A DNA stretch of 64,000 nucleotides from CALNYX01 sp942490925 (GTDB taxonomy: Bacteria > Chlamydiota > Chlamydiia > Chlamydiales > JAAKFR01). The stretch is taken from NCBI GenBank assembly GCA_942490925.1, contig CALNYX010000057.1, forward strand, positions 22,431 to 86,430, in the 5' to 3' direction. Every line of letters starts with the position of its first letter. Position 1 is the stretch's first letter. This document shows positions 9,581 to 23,262 of the stretch, piece by piece. The notes below the pieces were generated by a model. It was given only the letters and a program-made list of their open reading frames with translations. It ran no database searches and was not told the DNA's origin. A program made the translations under genes and the position numbers.

Positions 9581-12291
9581 TTGGCCGAGATAAGCGGCGC
9601 CCTAACTAGCAGACAAGGAGTGCCCATCCAGAAGGAAAGAATGGCAGAATTTTGCCTTCCTCCTTTCCACCAGTTAGGCCATGGGGCAAGCAGAGATGTC
9701 GCGCTGCTAAGTGCAAAACATGCTCCCATGCTGGCTGGCTCAGCAGCAAGCTTCCCGTGCCACTGCACCTCCCACCACCGCCACTTGCTGCTCCAGTGCC
9801 ATGGCAACAGAGCTGCCTCCCAAGATGAGCAAATCCAGGCATTGATGGAGGGCAACAATGCCCCCCCGCATCACAGGCAGCGCCTGCGCTGGAGAGTGGA
9901 AGCGCTTCAAAAAGCTCGTGGGCAATCCCGAAAATGGCCTGATGAAAGATGGCCAAGGGCGACACCTCTCTCGTCAAAGCTGCAACAATTTTTTTCTGAA
10001 GGGCGCATCAAGCAGGCTCATTGGCCCCAGCGCTGCCTCCCGCGTTGCATCTGCTCTTCAGCTTTGCTCTGACAATGAAGAGCTGCCTCAAGCCTCCCAT
10101 GGAGAAGCTTGTTGCTCGCAGCAACAATGCTGAATGCGCCCTTTCTTTGCAGAAGGTGAAGCAGCAACAGAAGCGCGATGAGGCGCTTGAAGGTGATCAT
10201 GCTGGAGCACCTGCCGGCGCCCTCAGCGTGGAAAAGACCCAAGCAAAGGGCGGTGGAGGCTGGGCTAAGCTCTAGCTCCTGGGGTGACTTGGCGGCTGCC
10301 TGGGCCCTCTCCAGCCAGCCCATGGCTTGTGGCGACTCACTTTGGATGCTTCGCTTGTCTGATCTCATGCGTGATGAGGCTCATGGCCCTGAGGCAGACA
10401 ACCATGTTTGCCTCACAGCCGCAGCTACCGGTAGCCAGCGCCTTGGCAGCCCACTGTTTGGGCGCCATCGCCAGAGTGGGCAGACCAGATTGTGTCAGCG
10501 GCAGTAGATTTTTGGATGGAGGTCCCTCTTGGATTTTTCAATGGCAATGGGGACGAAAGAGCAAGCGTGTTGTAGAGCTTGGCATGGTGGATCCGAGGAT
10601 GGCGCCAGGTGCGGGTGACAGTGATGCTCCATTTGCGACTCTGCACTTGCCCTGTCATGCCTGATCTCTCCCTCCTCCTCCCAGCATGGGCCGGCCTTCC
10701 CAGCCCCAGCAGCGTCAATGGCATTCAGAGCAGGTGGAGCATGCGCGTGGGCTGCAGTGGAGCCCTGCCTCAGATGCGTGAGCAGCGCCTGTGCCTTCGC
10801 CAAGGCGGGTTTTGCTCAAGACGAGCAGGAGCTCCTGGCGTGTGGCATGAGCTATCACACCAGCTGCATTGCAGCAGGCAAACCTTTTTGATTTCGGCTT
10901 GCCAACCACAGAGGTCTTAGCTACCCAGCAGCGTGCTGGCTTCTGAGCTTCATCTGCAAGCGCTGCACGGTGAGAGCCATGTTGGGTTGTGAGAGCTCAT
11001 CAAAGGATCAAACGACACTTCGCTTCTCATGCTCGAACAAATGAGGATGATCGATCAGATGAGTGTCTGGGCTGTAAAAACTTTGCAGGGGCGCAAGCGC
11101 TCACAGGGTTGCTTGATTCGAAAACAAGCTTTTTGCCCAGGCTTTGGCGCCGATGAAGTTGACCAGCCCACCCATCTCACCAGCGATCGCAGCAATGTGG
11201 GCGCAGCAACAGCGCAGCTTGGAGAAACCTGCCAGGAAACACATTGCATCAGAAGGAGATCGCATCCCTTGTAGCACCTGTCAGAAGGTCCGAGCTGTGG
11301 CAGCTCAGCTTTGCATGGTGGACCTGCAAATCGCTCATCCAGAAGAGGCTATGTGCGACAGCCATCAGCACCAAGGACACCTGACGTTGGGATGCACTCC
11401 TAACTGCCCTCCCACTATGACGCAGCTGCTTCAGGAGCATGATCATTGTAAGCTGCTCAATTACAAGATGGGCAAGAAGCCCCAATGGCCTTCTAGCTAG
11501 CCTTCAAATTGCGCGCTCTCGCCGCAAGCGCCTGCGCAAGGCAGCCAAGAAGGCTGCTGCAACGACTCGTGACGGAGCTACGGAGCAGAAGCTCAGCCAC
11601 GCAGCTAGGTCACATGACTCTCACATGGGTGGCACGCCTATGAACAAGCGCCTCAAGTGACTCAAGGATGAAGGCCCTGGCACAAAGGGAAGGGTCAGTC
11701 GCAAAAGAAAGCAATCGCAAGAGGCTGCCCCCCAGCTCACTGAAGTGCAATCACATTTAATCCTCTAGCATGATCTACATTTGAATGTGCTCACACTTGC
11801 GCAGCAATGCTGGTTACATTGCTTAGGGTGCCCAGCTGATTTGCTTCACTTTAAAGATCTGTGGAAGTGATTAGAGCAAGCTTGTTTTTAGGGCCTTGCG
11901 ACAACAGCGCTAGCTTGTCTGTTGTGTTGTTAGCATTGCGACTGGGTGTGTTGTCATCACACTGTAATCATTTATTGCTGTGGTTCTCTCGTCGATGAGC
12001 GAAAGCTGCCGCTAGGGGCGCTCTTGCAGCACCCGCCAACAACCTTTCTGCTGAGATTCTCGTAAATCGGGAGCACCTAATAACAAGATCGCGACAACAG
12101 TAAAACTGATGAGACATGTTTGACACACTTGGGCTTCATAGCGCTATTATTGCTTAGCGGAAACACAGCGCTCATGGCCTTTGCTTTCTGCCTCTCACTG
12201 AAAGCAGGCCAAAGTGCCACCAAAGGCACTAACTCAGCACCTTTAGTCTAAGCAACGACGATAGCCTGCTGCAGAGAAGCCACTTGCATCT
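9581..12291. other. Long gene-poor GC-dinucleotide-rich mosaic
   Basis: No gene is supported over about 2.7 kb. The sequence is unique-looking but compositionally odd, rich in gc steps (agctgc, ttgcagc, gcgcttg). Many 80-160-codon frames overlap in all six phases; their translations are Ala/Ser/Cys/Gln/Leu-rich and lack domains. A basic stretch (RRKRLRKAAKKAA, near 11,520-11,560) is the only protein-like patch. Bases about 11,700-12,240 are less GC-rich and appear non-coding. Confidence 0.5.
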
Positions 12292-12585
12292 CTGCCGGCT
12301 TGCACTGTGAGCCACAAAACTCTTACAATGCTTCTTGAGGCACTTGTTGCAGGCTATGAGAAAGATGCATTAGTGGCCCGAAGCAGGCTGGCTGCTGTTG
12401 CCTCCTCTTTCAACGGCTTGCTAACAGCTGCAATGTCACTGCCGGCTTGCACTGTGAGCCACAAAACTCTTACAATGCTTCTTGAGGCACTTGTTGCAGG
12501 CTATGAGAAAGATGCATTAGTGGCCCGAAGCAGGCTGGCTGCTGTTGCCTCCTCTTTCAACGGCTTGCTAACAGCTGCAATGTCA
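12292..12585 (+). repeat. Perfect-looking tandem duplication, 2 x 147 bp
   Basis: The unit starting CTGCCGGCTTGCACTGTG at 12,292 is repeated at 12,439; by eye the two copies are identical. The period of 147 is a multiple of three, and a plus-strand frame (12,307-12,666) runs through both copies repeating HKTLTMLLEALVAGYEKDAL then VARSRLAAVASSFNGLL. The near-identity implies a recent duplication inside otherwise degraded sequence. 147 also equals the length of DNA wrapped on a nucleosome core, probably by chance. Confidence 0.85.
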
Positions 12586-13577
12586 CACTTGGCACCTCTT
12601 TGTCTGCATTCGACCATTGCAGCATGTCATAGCCAAAGGTGTGGCGCCTTTCCCGCTCAGCTGTGAGTCACTTTCATCGCTCCGCGCGGCACGACGCGCT
12701 TGCGCACCTTGTTGCCACCAAAAGAGGCGCTAACTTTCTCCCAGACCTTTGCATTCAAGCCATCATTTTATCTCCTCATTGCCATTGGTTAATTGCATTT
12801 ACTCCAGAGGATTGACACGCGATGATGCCAAGCAAGAAGCTCCCCACATCTGATTGACGCTTTGGCTGCTCGGCGGAGCCAGGTTGTGAGCTGCCCCCCC
12901 CCTCCCCCCCCTTCCTCACTCAGACACATGGGCAGCTCACTGCTGGGGCAACCAGGCAGCCCACCCCAGCAAGATGAGCTCCACCTGACTTTTGTGTGGA
13001 GCTCACCAACAAGCCTCCAGCTTGACAGGAGCTGCTGAGGCTACTAGGGCAAGTCGCGCCACTGGCTGCCTGGCCCCGTGGTGCCAGGCAGCAGAGCGCA
13101 TCAATGGGTGGAAGCGCCAGGGGCCAGGGGCTGCCATGCCCCACTTGGCTGGGAGGCGATTGGGGGGGGGGGCATTTTTAGGGAGCCTTTGGCACAAATT
13201 GATGCTTTCGGTGGAGCCTTGAGCGCCAATCGACATTTGTTGGAAAGCTTGACAGATCAACAGTAAAAAATGGTGCCTAATGGCTCTTTTCATCAATGGC
13301 TTGACAACTCTACAAAAAGAGCAACATGTGAACAGAGAAAGCTTGACAGCTCAACAAAAAGAGCAGCGCGCGAGCAGCCCAAGCTTGATGCTTCAACAAA
13401 GAGCGCCAGCCGCGTGCGTGCTGCTTGACAGAACCACCAAAAATTGGCAGATCAAATTGACAAATTGACATTTATGTGGGTCTGCCATCTCTTGTTTTTG
13501 GCGTGGCACACTCGATCATCTTGACAGCTCTGCTCAAAATCACCTCCTTGCGGCGCAGTGCTTGACAACTCCACAAA
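12586..13577. other. GC-rich mosaic with short homopolymers, no gene
   Basis: Contains a C-rich stretch near 12,894-12,910 and a G run at about 13,161-13,170. From 13,200 to 13,570 a short motif, cttgac(a/g)gctcaaca or a variant, recurs about every 40-60 bases (13,247, 13,299, 13,340, 13,386, 13,427, 13,521, 13,561), a diverged minisatellite-like series. No gene is seen. Confidence 0.5.
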
Positions 13578-15811
13578 ATGTGGAGTTGCAGCAGCGGCGC
13601 ACGAATGGCTCGATTAGAGCAGCTTGGTGATGAATCCACAACAATGAGCAACAAACACCAAACTGAAAAGAGAAAGAGAAGGCATGCAAGGCACTCCCTT
13701 GGCGCCTCTTCCAGGCAAAGGAGATTGGCTGTGGAAAGCAAGTTAAAGATTGTCTCCAATCTCTTTACGAGCATTCCCAACTCTCTTATGCCATTGCTCG
13801 ACTCACAAAATTTACTAGCTTTGTGCACAAATGAAGACAGTGATAGGTTGTTTTATGAAGCTGCTGGAAAGCTACCTGGGCTGTTGCCAGTGGGAGAAAG
13901 AGTGGAGGGCAATTGCGTTGCTGTGGATTTGGTTGGCAAGATTAAATCCATTACCGAGTGCCTTGGCTTTGGAGCAGGAAGAACAAGGAGTGACCAAGGA
14001 GCAATCACAGAGCATAAAATGGATGCTTCCCAGGGGAGGCGACTGAGCAACGCCATTGCAGCTGTCAAGAAGCGCAGGAATTTGCCCACCGGGAAGGGAG
14101 CAAAAGACGATGCATGCTTCGTTAGTGTTGACACTGCTGCTGGGGATGAAAAAGCTGTGGTCGCTGCGCTGCTCTCTACTCATCACATGGGCTTAATCCC
14201 TGAAGGAGGTGCCTGCTTCAAAGTGCCATTTGTGTCGGCAGCTGGGTGCCACAACTCCGTGCTGGCATTTGTAGAGAGCGTTGCTCTTTGCTCAGACTTG
14301 AAGGCATCATTGAGATCATTGCATAGGAGGCCAATCAGCAGCGGCGATGAAGCCTGCAAAAATGTTGGTCAAAAAAGCAGCATAGATCTTGAGATTGCTG
14401 GCCTAAATGAAGAAATGTCAGCAATTGAAGCGTCATTAGATGAGCCTGATCATGAGGTGATGCCTGCGCCCGACGCGCCTGATCTTCAGGGCCGCACAGC
14501 CAGCCATGCCACCGAGTCTGCTGGCACTCTCTCTGACCATGATGCAGCAAAACATGATGCTGACTCTACTGGCATTCGCTCTGACCATGAGGCGGCGAAA
14601 TGCGCTGCTATCGCCGGCTCTTCCAAGGCTGCTGCTGAGCCTGCTGGCGCTCACTCTTGCCACGATGCGGCAAAATGCACTGAGCCTTGCTCTGATCACG
14701 ATGCGGCAAAATGCGCTGCCGACTCCACTGGCAGCCTATCTGACCATGATGCAGCGAGACGTGATGCTGATTCTTCTGCTGCTGATGCGGCGAAACGCGC
14801 TGCTGAGCCTTCTGCTGCTGAGCCTGCTGGCAGGAGCTCTGCCTCCGCTGACTCAGCCGACTCTTCCAAGGTTGCTGCTGAGCCTGCTGTCGCTCACTCT
14901 TACCATGATGCGGCAAAATGTGCTGAGCCTTGCTCTGATCATGACATGGCAAAGCGTGCTGCCGACTGTCTGCTGGCACTCTCTCTGACCATGATGCGGC
15001 GAAGCGCGCCACTGACGCGGCAAAAGCAACGCGCTGCTATCGCTGGCTCTTCCAAGGCTGCTGCTGAGCCTACTGGCACTCACTCTTGCCATGACATGGC
15101 AAAGCGCACTGAGCCTACTCTGATCATGACACGTCAAAATGTGCTGCCAACTCTGCTGGCACTCTCTCTGACCGTGATGTGGCGAAACGTGATGCTGACT
15201 CTTCTGCTGCTGATGCGGCAAAACGCGCTGCTGAGCCTTCTGCTACTGAGCCTGCTGGCAGCAGCTCTGCCTCCAATGACTCAGCCGACTCTACCAAGGC
15301 TGCTGCTGAGCCTGCTGGTGCTTGCGCTGCCGGCTCTGCTGGCGCTCTCTCTGACCATGATGCGGCAAAGCGCAACGCTGAGTCAGCTAGTGCCCACTCT
15401 GCCTCCGCCGGTGCCGCTGAGCCCTCCAAGGCTGCTGCCCCTCATGCAAAAGTTGAGCATGTTGCTTGGCTTTGCCCAGCGCGTGTCAAAGATGGCGCCC
15501 CTGACCCTTTCCAGGCTAAGCTGAGAAAGGGAGCAAAAGTCGCGAGCAAAAGCATTGATGTTGACATGTCACAGGAGGCTGAAAGGGAGAGCCGCTGCAC
15601 CAAAAGAAGAGTGCAACGCCATTGCGAAAAAATGTGCGAAGAGCTAGAGTTGCCAAAAGTGACAGCCAAGAAGGAAAAGAAGTGTCACATCGACAAGGCC
15701 TCTGGAGCAATGCCGAAGGCTCAAAGAAGCAGGCCGCCGGGGTCGTTGCCATGGGCAGCCCTTCTAGGAGCTTGTTGCAAATGCCCACTTGCCCGCCAGG
15801 CCCCACGCTAG
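13578..15811 (+). pseudogene. Ala/Asp/Ser-rich repeat protein ORF, frameshifted
   Basis: One frame runs 13,578-15,524. Residues 1-300 look non-repetitive, with a basic patch (KRKRRHARHSLG) and ordinary composition; I do not recognise a family. From about 14,510 the protein becomes a repeat array built from SDHDAAKRDADS, AADAAKRAAEPSA and SSKAAAEPAGAHS, with a higher-order period near 420 bp (compare 14,778 onward with 15,198 onward). Around 14,970-15,180 the frame slips at least twice, and the same repeat continues in the next frame (15,179-15,811), ending with a Lys/Glu-rich tail (SRCTKRRVQRHCEKMCEELELPKV). The repeat DNA is open in several frames on both strands because of its GC-step composition. 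It may be a decayed gene or one with uncorrected indels. A low-complexity acidic/Ala repeat could be structural; no function assigned. Confidence 0.4.
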
Positions 15812-15952
15812 CAGGCCGATGCTCTGACGAGCTCGGGCTTGCTCAAGAGGCGCGCCAGCCAACTTTTCTTCATGGCAGAGCTCGCCTCCTTCCCTCTTGC
15901 CATCAACCCATGCTCCGCCGACTCTGTGTCACTCATTTTCTTGGAGCTGGAG

Positions 15953-16325
15953 CCATGAAGGGAAGGAGCGCGTGCTCAGCCAGCGCTCCTGCCCAGCGTT
16001 GTTGCTCGTGATCTTGGGTGGCCAAAGTCACCTCCTTGGGGTTGTCAGTGCCAACCCCATTTCATGACGTGGCAAGTCACTTTCGTGGTGGCAATTTGTG
16101 ATTTTTTGCAATTTTTGACCGCTTGCAGCAAGGCTAGCTATGAAGAGAAGGAGCGCGCATGCAACCAGCACCCCTGCCCAGCATTATTGCTCGTGATCTG
16201 GGGCGGCCAAAGGCACCACGAGGTTGTCGGCACCAGCCCCATTTCACGACATTGCGAGCCACTTTCGCAGCAGCAGTTTGTGTTTTTTCAGCTTCCGGCT
16301 GCTTGCAGCGCCTGCAAGCCAAAAG
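15953..16325. repeat. Diverged direct repeat, 2 x about 187 bp
   Basis: Bases 15,953-16,137 and 16,138-16,325 align by eye along their whole length (gaag.gaaggagcgcg start, ctgcccagc, ttgctcgtgatct, ccccatttca, cactttcg, gcttgcagc). Several differences in the second copy are GT to GC or AC to GC (gggtgg/gggcgg, aagtcac/gagccac, ccaaccc/ccagccc), the same signature as seen at 40-41 kb. No coding frame is conserved. Confidence 0.6.
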
Positions 16326-18048
16326 GCCAATTTGAGAGGGTCACTTTAAAAGAGGCATTTGTGTCGAAATGCCTGTTGCTTAAACTGAGAGAATGACCGA
16401 GGCCCAAAGCAAATGTCCAATTTAGACAAAAATTGGCATGGCTTGCCTTGAAGGGCAATCAGCGCACAAAAGAGGGCAATTGACTGCATAAAATAAGATG
16501 CTGAAATTGTCAAAGAGCGCCGCCTCTTCCCCAAAGCCAAAGCGCGCTTCAAGCTGGGCTTGCACACGTGCTTTGATCACAAGCTACTGCACAGCGGGCA
16601 CAGCACTTCTTGGTCGGCTTCATCATGCCCCTGTGACATTGTTGAAAAGGGAGCTCAGCAAGTCAAAAGGCATGTGCACGAGGGCGCTTGTGGCGCTTGC
16701 TGCAGCGCTGCCAGCGTTGTGCTGACCATCTCTGGGGCTGGTCACCTCACAGGGGTGCGGTGCCGCCGCCCAAGAGAGCGCTGCAACCCTGTGGCAAGTG
16801 AGTGCATTGTTTTATAAAATGGAGGCCCACTCACCATGAGGATCATCACAGAGGGCTGTCATGGTGACTCCTTCAGCGCGGGGGCTCTCGCGCTGATGAG
16901 CTTCATGTGTGCTCTTTCCGAGAGTCGGTGATGCCTCCATCCAAGAGAGCTTTTGAAGGGCGCTATTGTAAGTCTCATTCTTGTTGGCCAGGGAGCTCAT
17001 TCCATCAAAGAGTTTGTGTCAGAAAATGCAAGAGAGGCAAGCACAGTCATGCGCTGATGGCTCGCGAGGGGGTCAATTTATTGGAGCGCGCGGCGCTATG
17101 GCCTTGACGAACTCGCATCGTGCAGCGCATCATTCATGATCTCATGGAGGAAGTCATTCCTGCATGGCTCCTGCATTGTATTTCTCTAGGTTGGATGGTT
17201 CTGCCTTGTGGTGTTGTGACGGTGACCATGACTTCTGAGCTGATTCACTCTTCTTGCATGCCGCAGCTCTCTGCCTTGAGCACCTTGAGCGCCCCTTTTA
17301 AGTGAAGGGAGCCAAACCAAACACCAATCAACCCATGGGACATGGCTTATCTAACTACCAACGACAATGTGAAAGAGGTGCAGGAGTAAATGACCATGAA
17401 TTAGTTAAGCTGTGAGCCATAATGAAGGGCAACAGGGAAGCACCCATGCTTCTGAGGAGCCTTGAGCGTGCCCCACGTTGCCTGAAATAGCATCCATTCA
17501 CCTTATGACACACAAGCTAGCTCTATCGGTTATGGCGCTAGAAGGTTTGGGTGTTGTGTAGACTAGCTTTGTGCATTGAGACAGGGAAACAGGCAAAGGT
17601 ATGACTAGACAAGTGAGGCTGAGGCTGGAGTTGCAGCCCGGCACAAGTGGTGCTCCTAGATGATTGAGACTATTAGCACTACATTTGATGCTCACAACCA
17701 TCTAGCATTGATGACATCTTGCCTACAACACATTATGGAAACTGCTCCGGTAGATTTCTTGGTGTTAGACTCGGCTTTGCAGCCCATAAATTGGCAGCTT
17801 TGCCGAGGCCTTGGATCATGATGCCATGCTCATGCAGAAAAGGGTAACAAAGAACACAAAAACATCACCCCATCCCACCAAATTTATCCTATGAATATGT
17901 GTCAATGATTGTTCCATGACCATTATGCATGAATGGGCAAAAAGTAAGGAAACGGTCGATTGTTGATTTCAGGCGCGCGCTGAGGCACCTGGGGATCGAA
18001 ATGGCTTCTGCGCTGTCGTGATGAGAAGCAGATCTCTATGACCATGAT
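16326..18048. other. Intergenic, no gene recognised
   Basis: About 16,330-17,300 continues the mosaic. From 17,300 to 18,048 the composition is more balanced. The frames present are short (under 85 codons) and lack motifs. No tRNA-like cloverleaf was recognised by eye. Confidence 0.4.
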
Positions 18049-18745
18049 GTCCAGGAAGTTGTGCAACAGTTGTTGGCCATCCAAGGCTCCCCATGTATGA
18101 GGTCTGCAATCAAGGGTCCGTCTGAGGTGTTGCTCTGTTGAAATTCGGGCGCCGTCAAGATTTCTAAGCTGCATCCACTCCACAGAAGTCGTGCCGAGAA
18201 GGTGGAGCTCTGGGATCATCGTTTCCAAGAAGTTTGATGACAGGCATTGGTCATCCAAGGCTTCCCATGCATGAGGTTTGTAATCGAGTGCTCCTTGAAG
18301 GCGTCGCTCTGTCGGAACCTCGACGGCATCAAGGTTTCTGTTGCCGCGCCTGCTCCACTGTCGTTGCGCTGAGAAGGAAGAGCCCCAGGGATGGGATGCT
18401 CACATGCAGGCCCATCAGGGCTTGCTACTCATGTGACATTTGAAGACAGAAGTTGCCAACGAGGGTCAGCAATGGGTGCTGCTCTGCAGACATTTCAGGC
18501 AGTGCCAAGCAAGATTTCTGGAGGAGATGCGCCTGCTCCACAATGGCCACGCCGAGAAGGAAGAGCTCCAGGGGTGGGGCGCTTGCATGCAGATCCATGA
18601 GAGCTTACCACTCACATGAGATTTGAAGACAGAAGTCGCCATTGAGTGCCCCACAAAGGCATCATTCGGTTGAAATCTCAGATTGCGTCGCTTGAGATTT
18701 CGGCGCCACTTTTGCACCTAGCGCCATCGCCCTGAGATCTCACGC
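18049..18745. repeat. Array of about four diverged 175-180-bp repeats
   Basis: Recurring blocks include ccaaggct.cccatg.atgag (18,081 and 18,258), cg.cgtcaagatttct / ggcatcaaggtttct / gccaagcaagatttctgg (about 18,150, 18,325 and 18,500) and gccgagaagg.agagct (18,191, about 18,370 and 18,550). Spacing is about 175-180 bases, or roughly 58-60 codons. On the minus strand parts translate to a repeating L..LD..PH.W.ALD......FL..M..E pattern, suggesting a decayed repeat protein of unknown type. Confidence 0.5.
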
Positions 18746-20943
<2,198 letters not shown>

Positions 20944-23262
20944 TCATGCACAATCAATCCGGTTCTCGCTGAGATTGACCTGTAGGTCCTTGGACAAGTT
21001 CGATAGCTCATCAATCAAGTTCACGAGGGACACAATTCTCGCTCGATTACTCAGTGAAATGACCTTATTCGCAAGTACAATCTTTTTGACTTTGAGCATC
21101 AACAGTTTATTCTTGTTTCCGTCTTTGCCAATGTCTTTCACCAACCCGTTCGTGTCCAATGTTTTCTTTTTATTGTCTCTTGTATCGTCCTTATCCTTCT
21201 TTGTGTCCTTCTTGATGTCGTCAAGGTCGTCATTGTTATCGTCTATTGAGTCATTAATGTTATCAATATCATCCCCAACGTCATTGAGGCGGTCTATTTG
21301 CAACTTTCGAGTGGAGGGACGCCCCAAAGCCTTGTCAATGAACTCTTTGATGTACTTGGTTACTTCACGTCTTTGCGCTATATGCTTCGCATACTTTGCA
21401 GTCCAAGCAGTCGCCTTACCTTCTGATCCAAGTGGAGTATCATCAGCATCGTCTTCTGGTCCAAGTGGAGTATCAGCAGCACTGACTCCACACGGATCGT
21501 CAGTCTTGATAGACTTGGTGATATTTTCCAGCTGAGTAAAGCCGCTCACTAGTTCGATCACGTTGGCTTGGTATTCATTTCCAAGTTTTAAGCTTTTCAC
21601 CATAAGCGCCTCAACTTTAAGAATCTCCTTCCTATTCACACCCACGTCATCATCCAAGCCCCTGAGTTTGTCTTTATTGTCGAGCGTAATCTTGTCAATG
21701 GTTTTCGACTCGTCCTTGTCCTTCTTTGTATCCTTCTTGACGTCCTTCAGTCTATCGTTATTGTCATCCACACTATCCTGAATGTCATCAAGATTATCAT
21801 TTATATCGTTGAATCCGTCTCCAATAATACCGTTAATATCTTCGACAGCTTGCAACTTTCTAGTAGCCGGGGCAGTCGTCAGCTCAGACGTAGAGTCAGT
21901 CGGCAGAGCCGCTGCACTCGATGGACGACTAAGGCCAGGCATGCTAGTGGCCTCGGTTGTTGGAGATGCTACTGAGGGTGGAAGTGAAATGATAGGTGGG
22001 TCGGTTCCCTCGTCGTCGCAAATGCACTGCATCAAGTCTTCCTCGATCTCTTGTTTGATCAGCGCCGCTACCAAGACAATCCGTTTGAGCTCATTCACAG
22101 CTTGATCGAGTTCATCTAAACTTGACGAAACAATTTCTTGATTCTGACGTGAAATGTTGTTCACGTCGAGAGTGCTGGCCAAGATATCTGCGTATATCAC
22201 TTTGATTACATCGGACCTGTCGTTAGTATCGCGTGTTGTCTTTTTGATATCTTTCTGGTCGTCTCGCTCATCACCAACATCATTACTGATATCCTTGATA
22301 GGATCCTTGGTGTCATCCAGGGCATCCTTTACATCATCCAGATTATCATTTATGTCATCGAGAGCACCTCCAATGTCAAAGAACTGCACTCGCCTGGATA
22401 CATCACCCACGTCATCTTCCGCAACTTGGCCGCACAAACACTCTCGGTGATTCTTCACAATCTCAGCATGAATAATCTTTGTTTCAACAATAAGCTTTTG
22501 GGCGTCATTCACTGCCTGAATGAGATTATCTTGACTTTCTATACCAATCTCTTGATTGGCCAGCGCCTTTTCGTTGATGTCATGGGTATTTTTTAGGTTC
22601 TTTCTCCCAGTTTTCTTCACATCGACGGAAATATCGTTGTTGCATCTCGTCGTCTTTTTTATATCTTTTGTACGCTTCCTATCCTTGTCCGTGTCGTCAC
22701 CAATATCATCAATTCTATCACTGATCTTATCTAAACCGTCCTTTATGTCATCGATCGTGTCTTGTACATCGTCGATTTCATCATCCACTTTGTCAGTGTC
22801 AACATCAGGATCCAAATCGAGATCCAAATCGAGATCTTTGTCGTCTTCATGCATTGGTTCATGTGTGGGCGATCTCGTAATTGTTGGCTCATATGTTGTT
22901 GGGGCTACAGTTGGACTCGAGGTTGGCACGTTGGATGCTTCGGGCATTGGTGAATACATTGTGGGCACAATCGGTGGCACGCTGGTTGGTGGTGCACTCG
23001 GCGGGTGGGTCGGTGGTGCCCTCACAGAGAACTGCAGATCTCTTGGTGAGACTTGGTGGTTAATTTCGTTGTCTTCTTCTGCAGCTTTTCCCTTGGCGTT
23101 CATACGATTGAAGACTCTCTCGTCGAAGTCATTTTCAACTATTGCGTTGTCATGCCTTGTTGAAAGTGCCGAGTCGCGAAAGCCACGGATGTTCCACCTT
23201 TCATCTCCCATGACGACGGGAACACAAAAAGCTGCATATAGGAGGGAGTAGATGACCCTCAT
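20944..23262 (-). CDS. Large secreted Asp-rich repeat protein with RXL-Q sites
   Basis: Single-exon 772-residue protein. The N-terminus is a signal peptide (MRVIYSLLYAAFCVPVVMG). A Pro/Ser/Thr linker (about residues 80-135) precedes an acidic run (DDKDLDLDLDLDPDVDTD). Four modules follow, at about residues 150-235, 295-360, 475-540 and 665-725. Each is a heptad-like series such as DDINDNLDDIQDSVDDNNDR ending in a Lys-rich segment (KDIKKTTRD, KKDTKKDKD); modules 1 and 2 are followed by a helix closing with a Cys pair (CLCG, CICDD). Modules are preceded by RDLQ, RRVQ, RKLQ and RKLQ. In diatoms R-X-L is a known processing site of silaffin/cingulin-type biosilica proteins, so the precursor may be cut into repeat units. 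I infer an extracellular or frustule-associated acidic protein; no enzyme domain seen. The antisense frames are composition shadows. Confidence 0.75.
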   Translation of the reverse strand: MRVIYSLLYAAFCVPVVMGDERWNIRGFRDSALSTRHDNAIVENDFDERVFNRMNAKGKAAEEDNEINHQVSPRDLQFSVRAPPTHPPSAPPTSVPPIVPTMYSPMPEASNVPTSSPTVAPTTYEPTITRSPTHEPMHEDDKDLDLDLDLDPDVDTDKVDDEIDDVQDTIDDIKDGLDKISDRIDDIGDDTDKDRKRTKDIKKTTRCNNDISVDVKKTGRKNLKNTHDINEKALANQEIGIESQDNLIQAVNDAQKLIVETKIIHAEIVKNHRECLCGQVAEDDVGDVSRRVQFFDIGGALDDINDNLDDVKDALDDTKDPIKDISNDVGDERDDQKDIKKTTRDTNDRSDVIKVIYADILASTLDVNNISRQNQEIVSSSLDELDQAVNELKRIVLVAALIKQEIEEDLMQCICDDEGTDPPIISLPPSVASPTTEATSMPGLSRPSSAAALPTDSTSELTTAPATRKLQAVEDINGIIGDGFNDINDNLDDIQDSVDDNNDRLKDVKKDTKKDKDESKTIDKITLDNKDKLRGLDDDVGVNRKEILKVEALMVKSLKLGNEYQANVIELVSGFTQLENITKSIKTDDPCGVSAADTPLGPEDDADDTPLGSEGKATAWTAKYAKHIAQRREVTKYIKEFIDKALGRPSTRKLQIDRLNDVGDDIDNINDSIDDNNDDLDDIKKDTKKDKDDTRDNKKKTLDTNGLVKDIGKDGNKNKLLMLKVKKIVLANKVISLSNRARIVSLVNLIDELSNLSKDLQVNLSENRIDCA

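Noticed and set aside
12292..12585. CRISPR-like or satellite array
   Set aside because: Only two copies, no spacers, and the period is a coding multiple of three; a simple tandem duplication. No CRISPR array seen anywhere in the window.
22556..23251. 231-codon Ser-rich plus-strand ORF, and similar ones at 20,975-22,450
   Set aside because: Antisense of the Asp-rich gene: GAY/GAT-rich coding reads as TCR/ATC Ser/Ile on the other strand.
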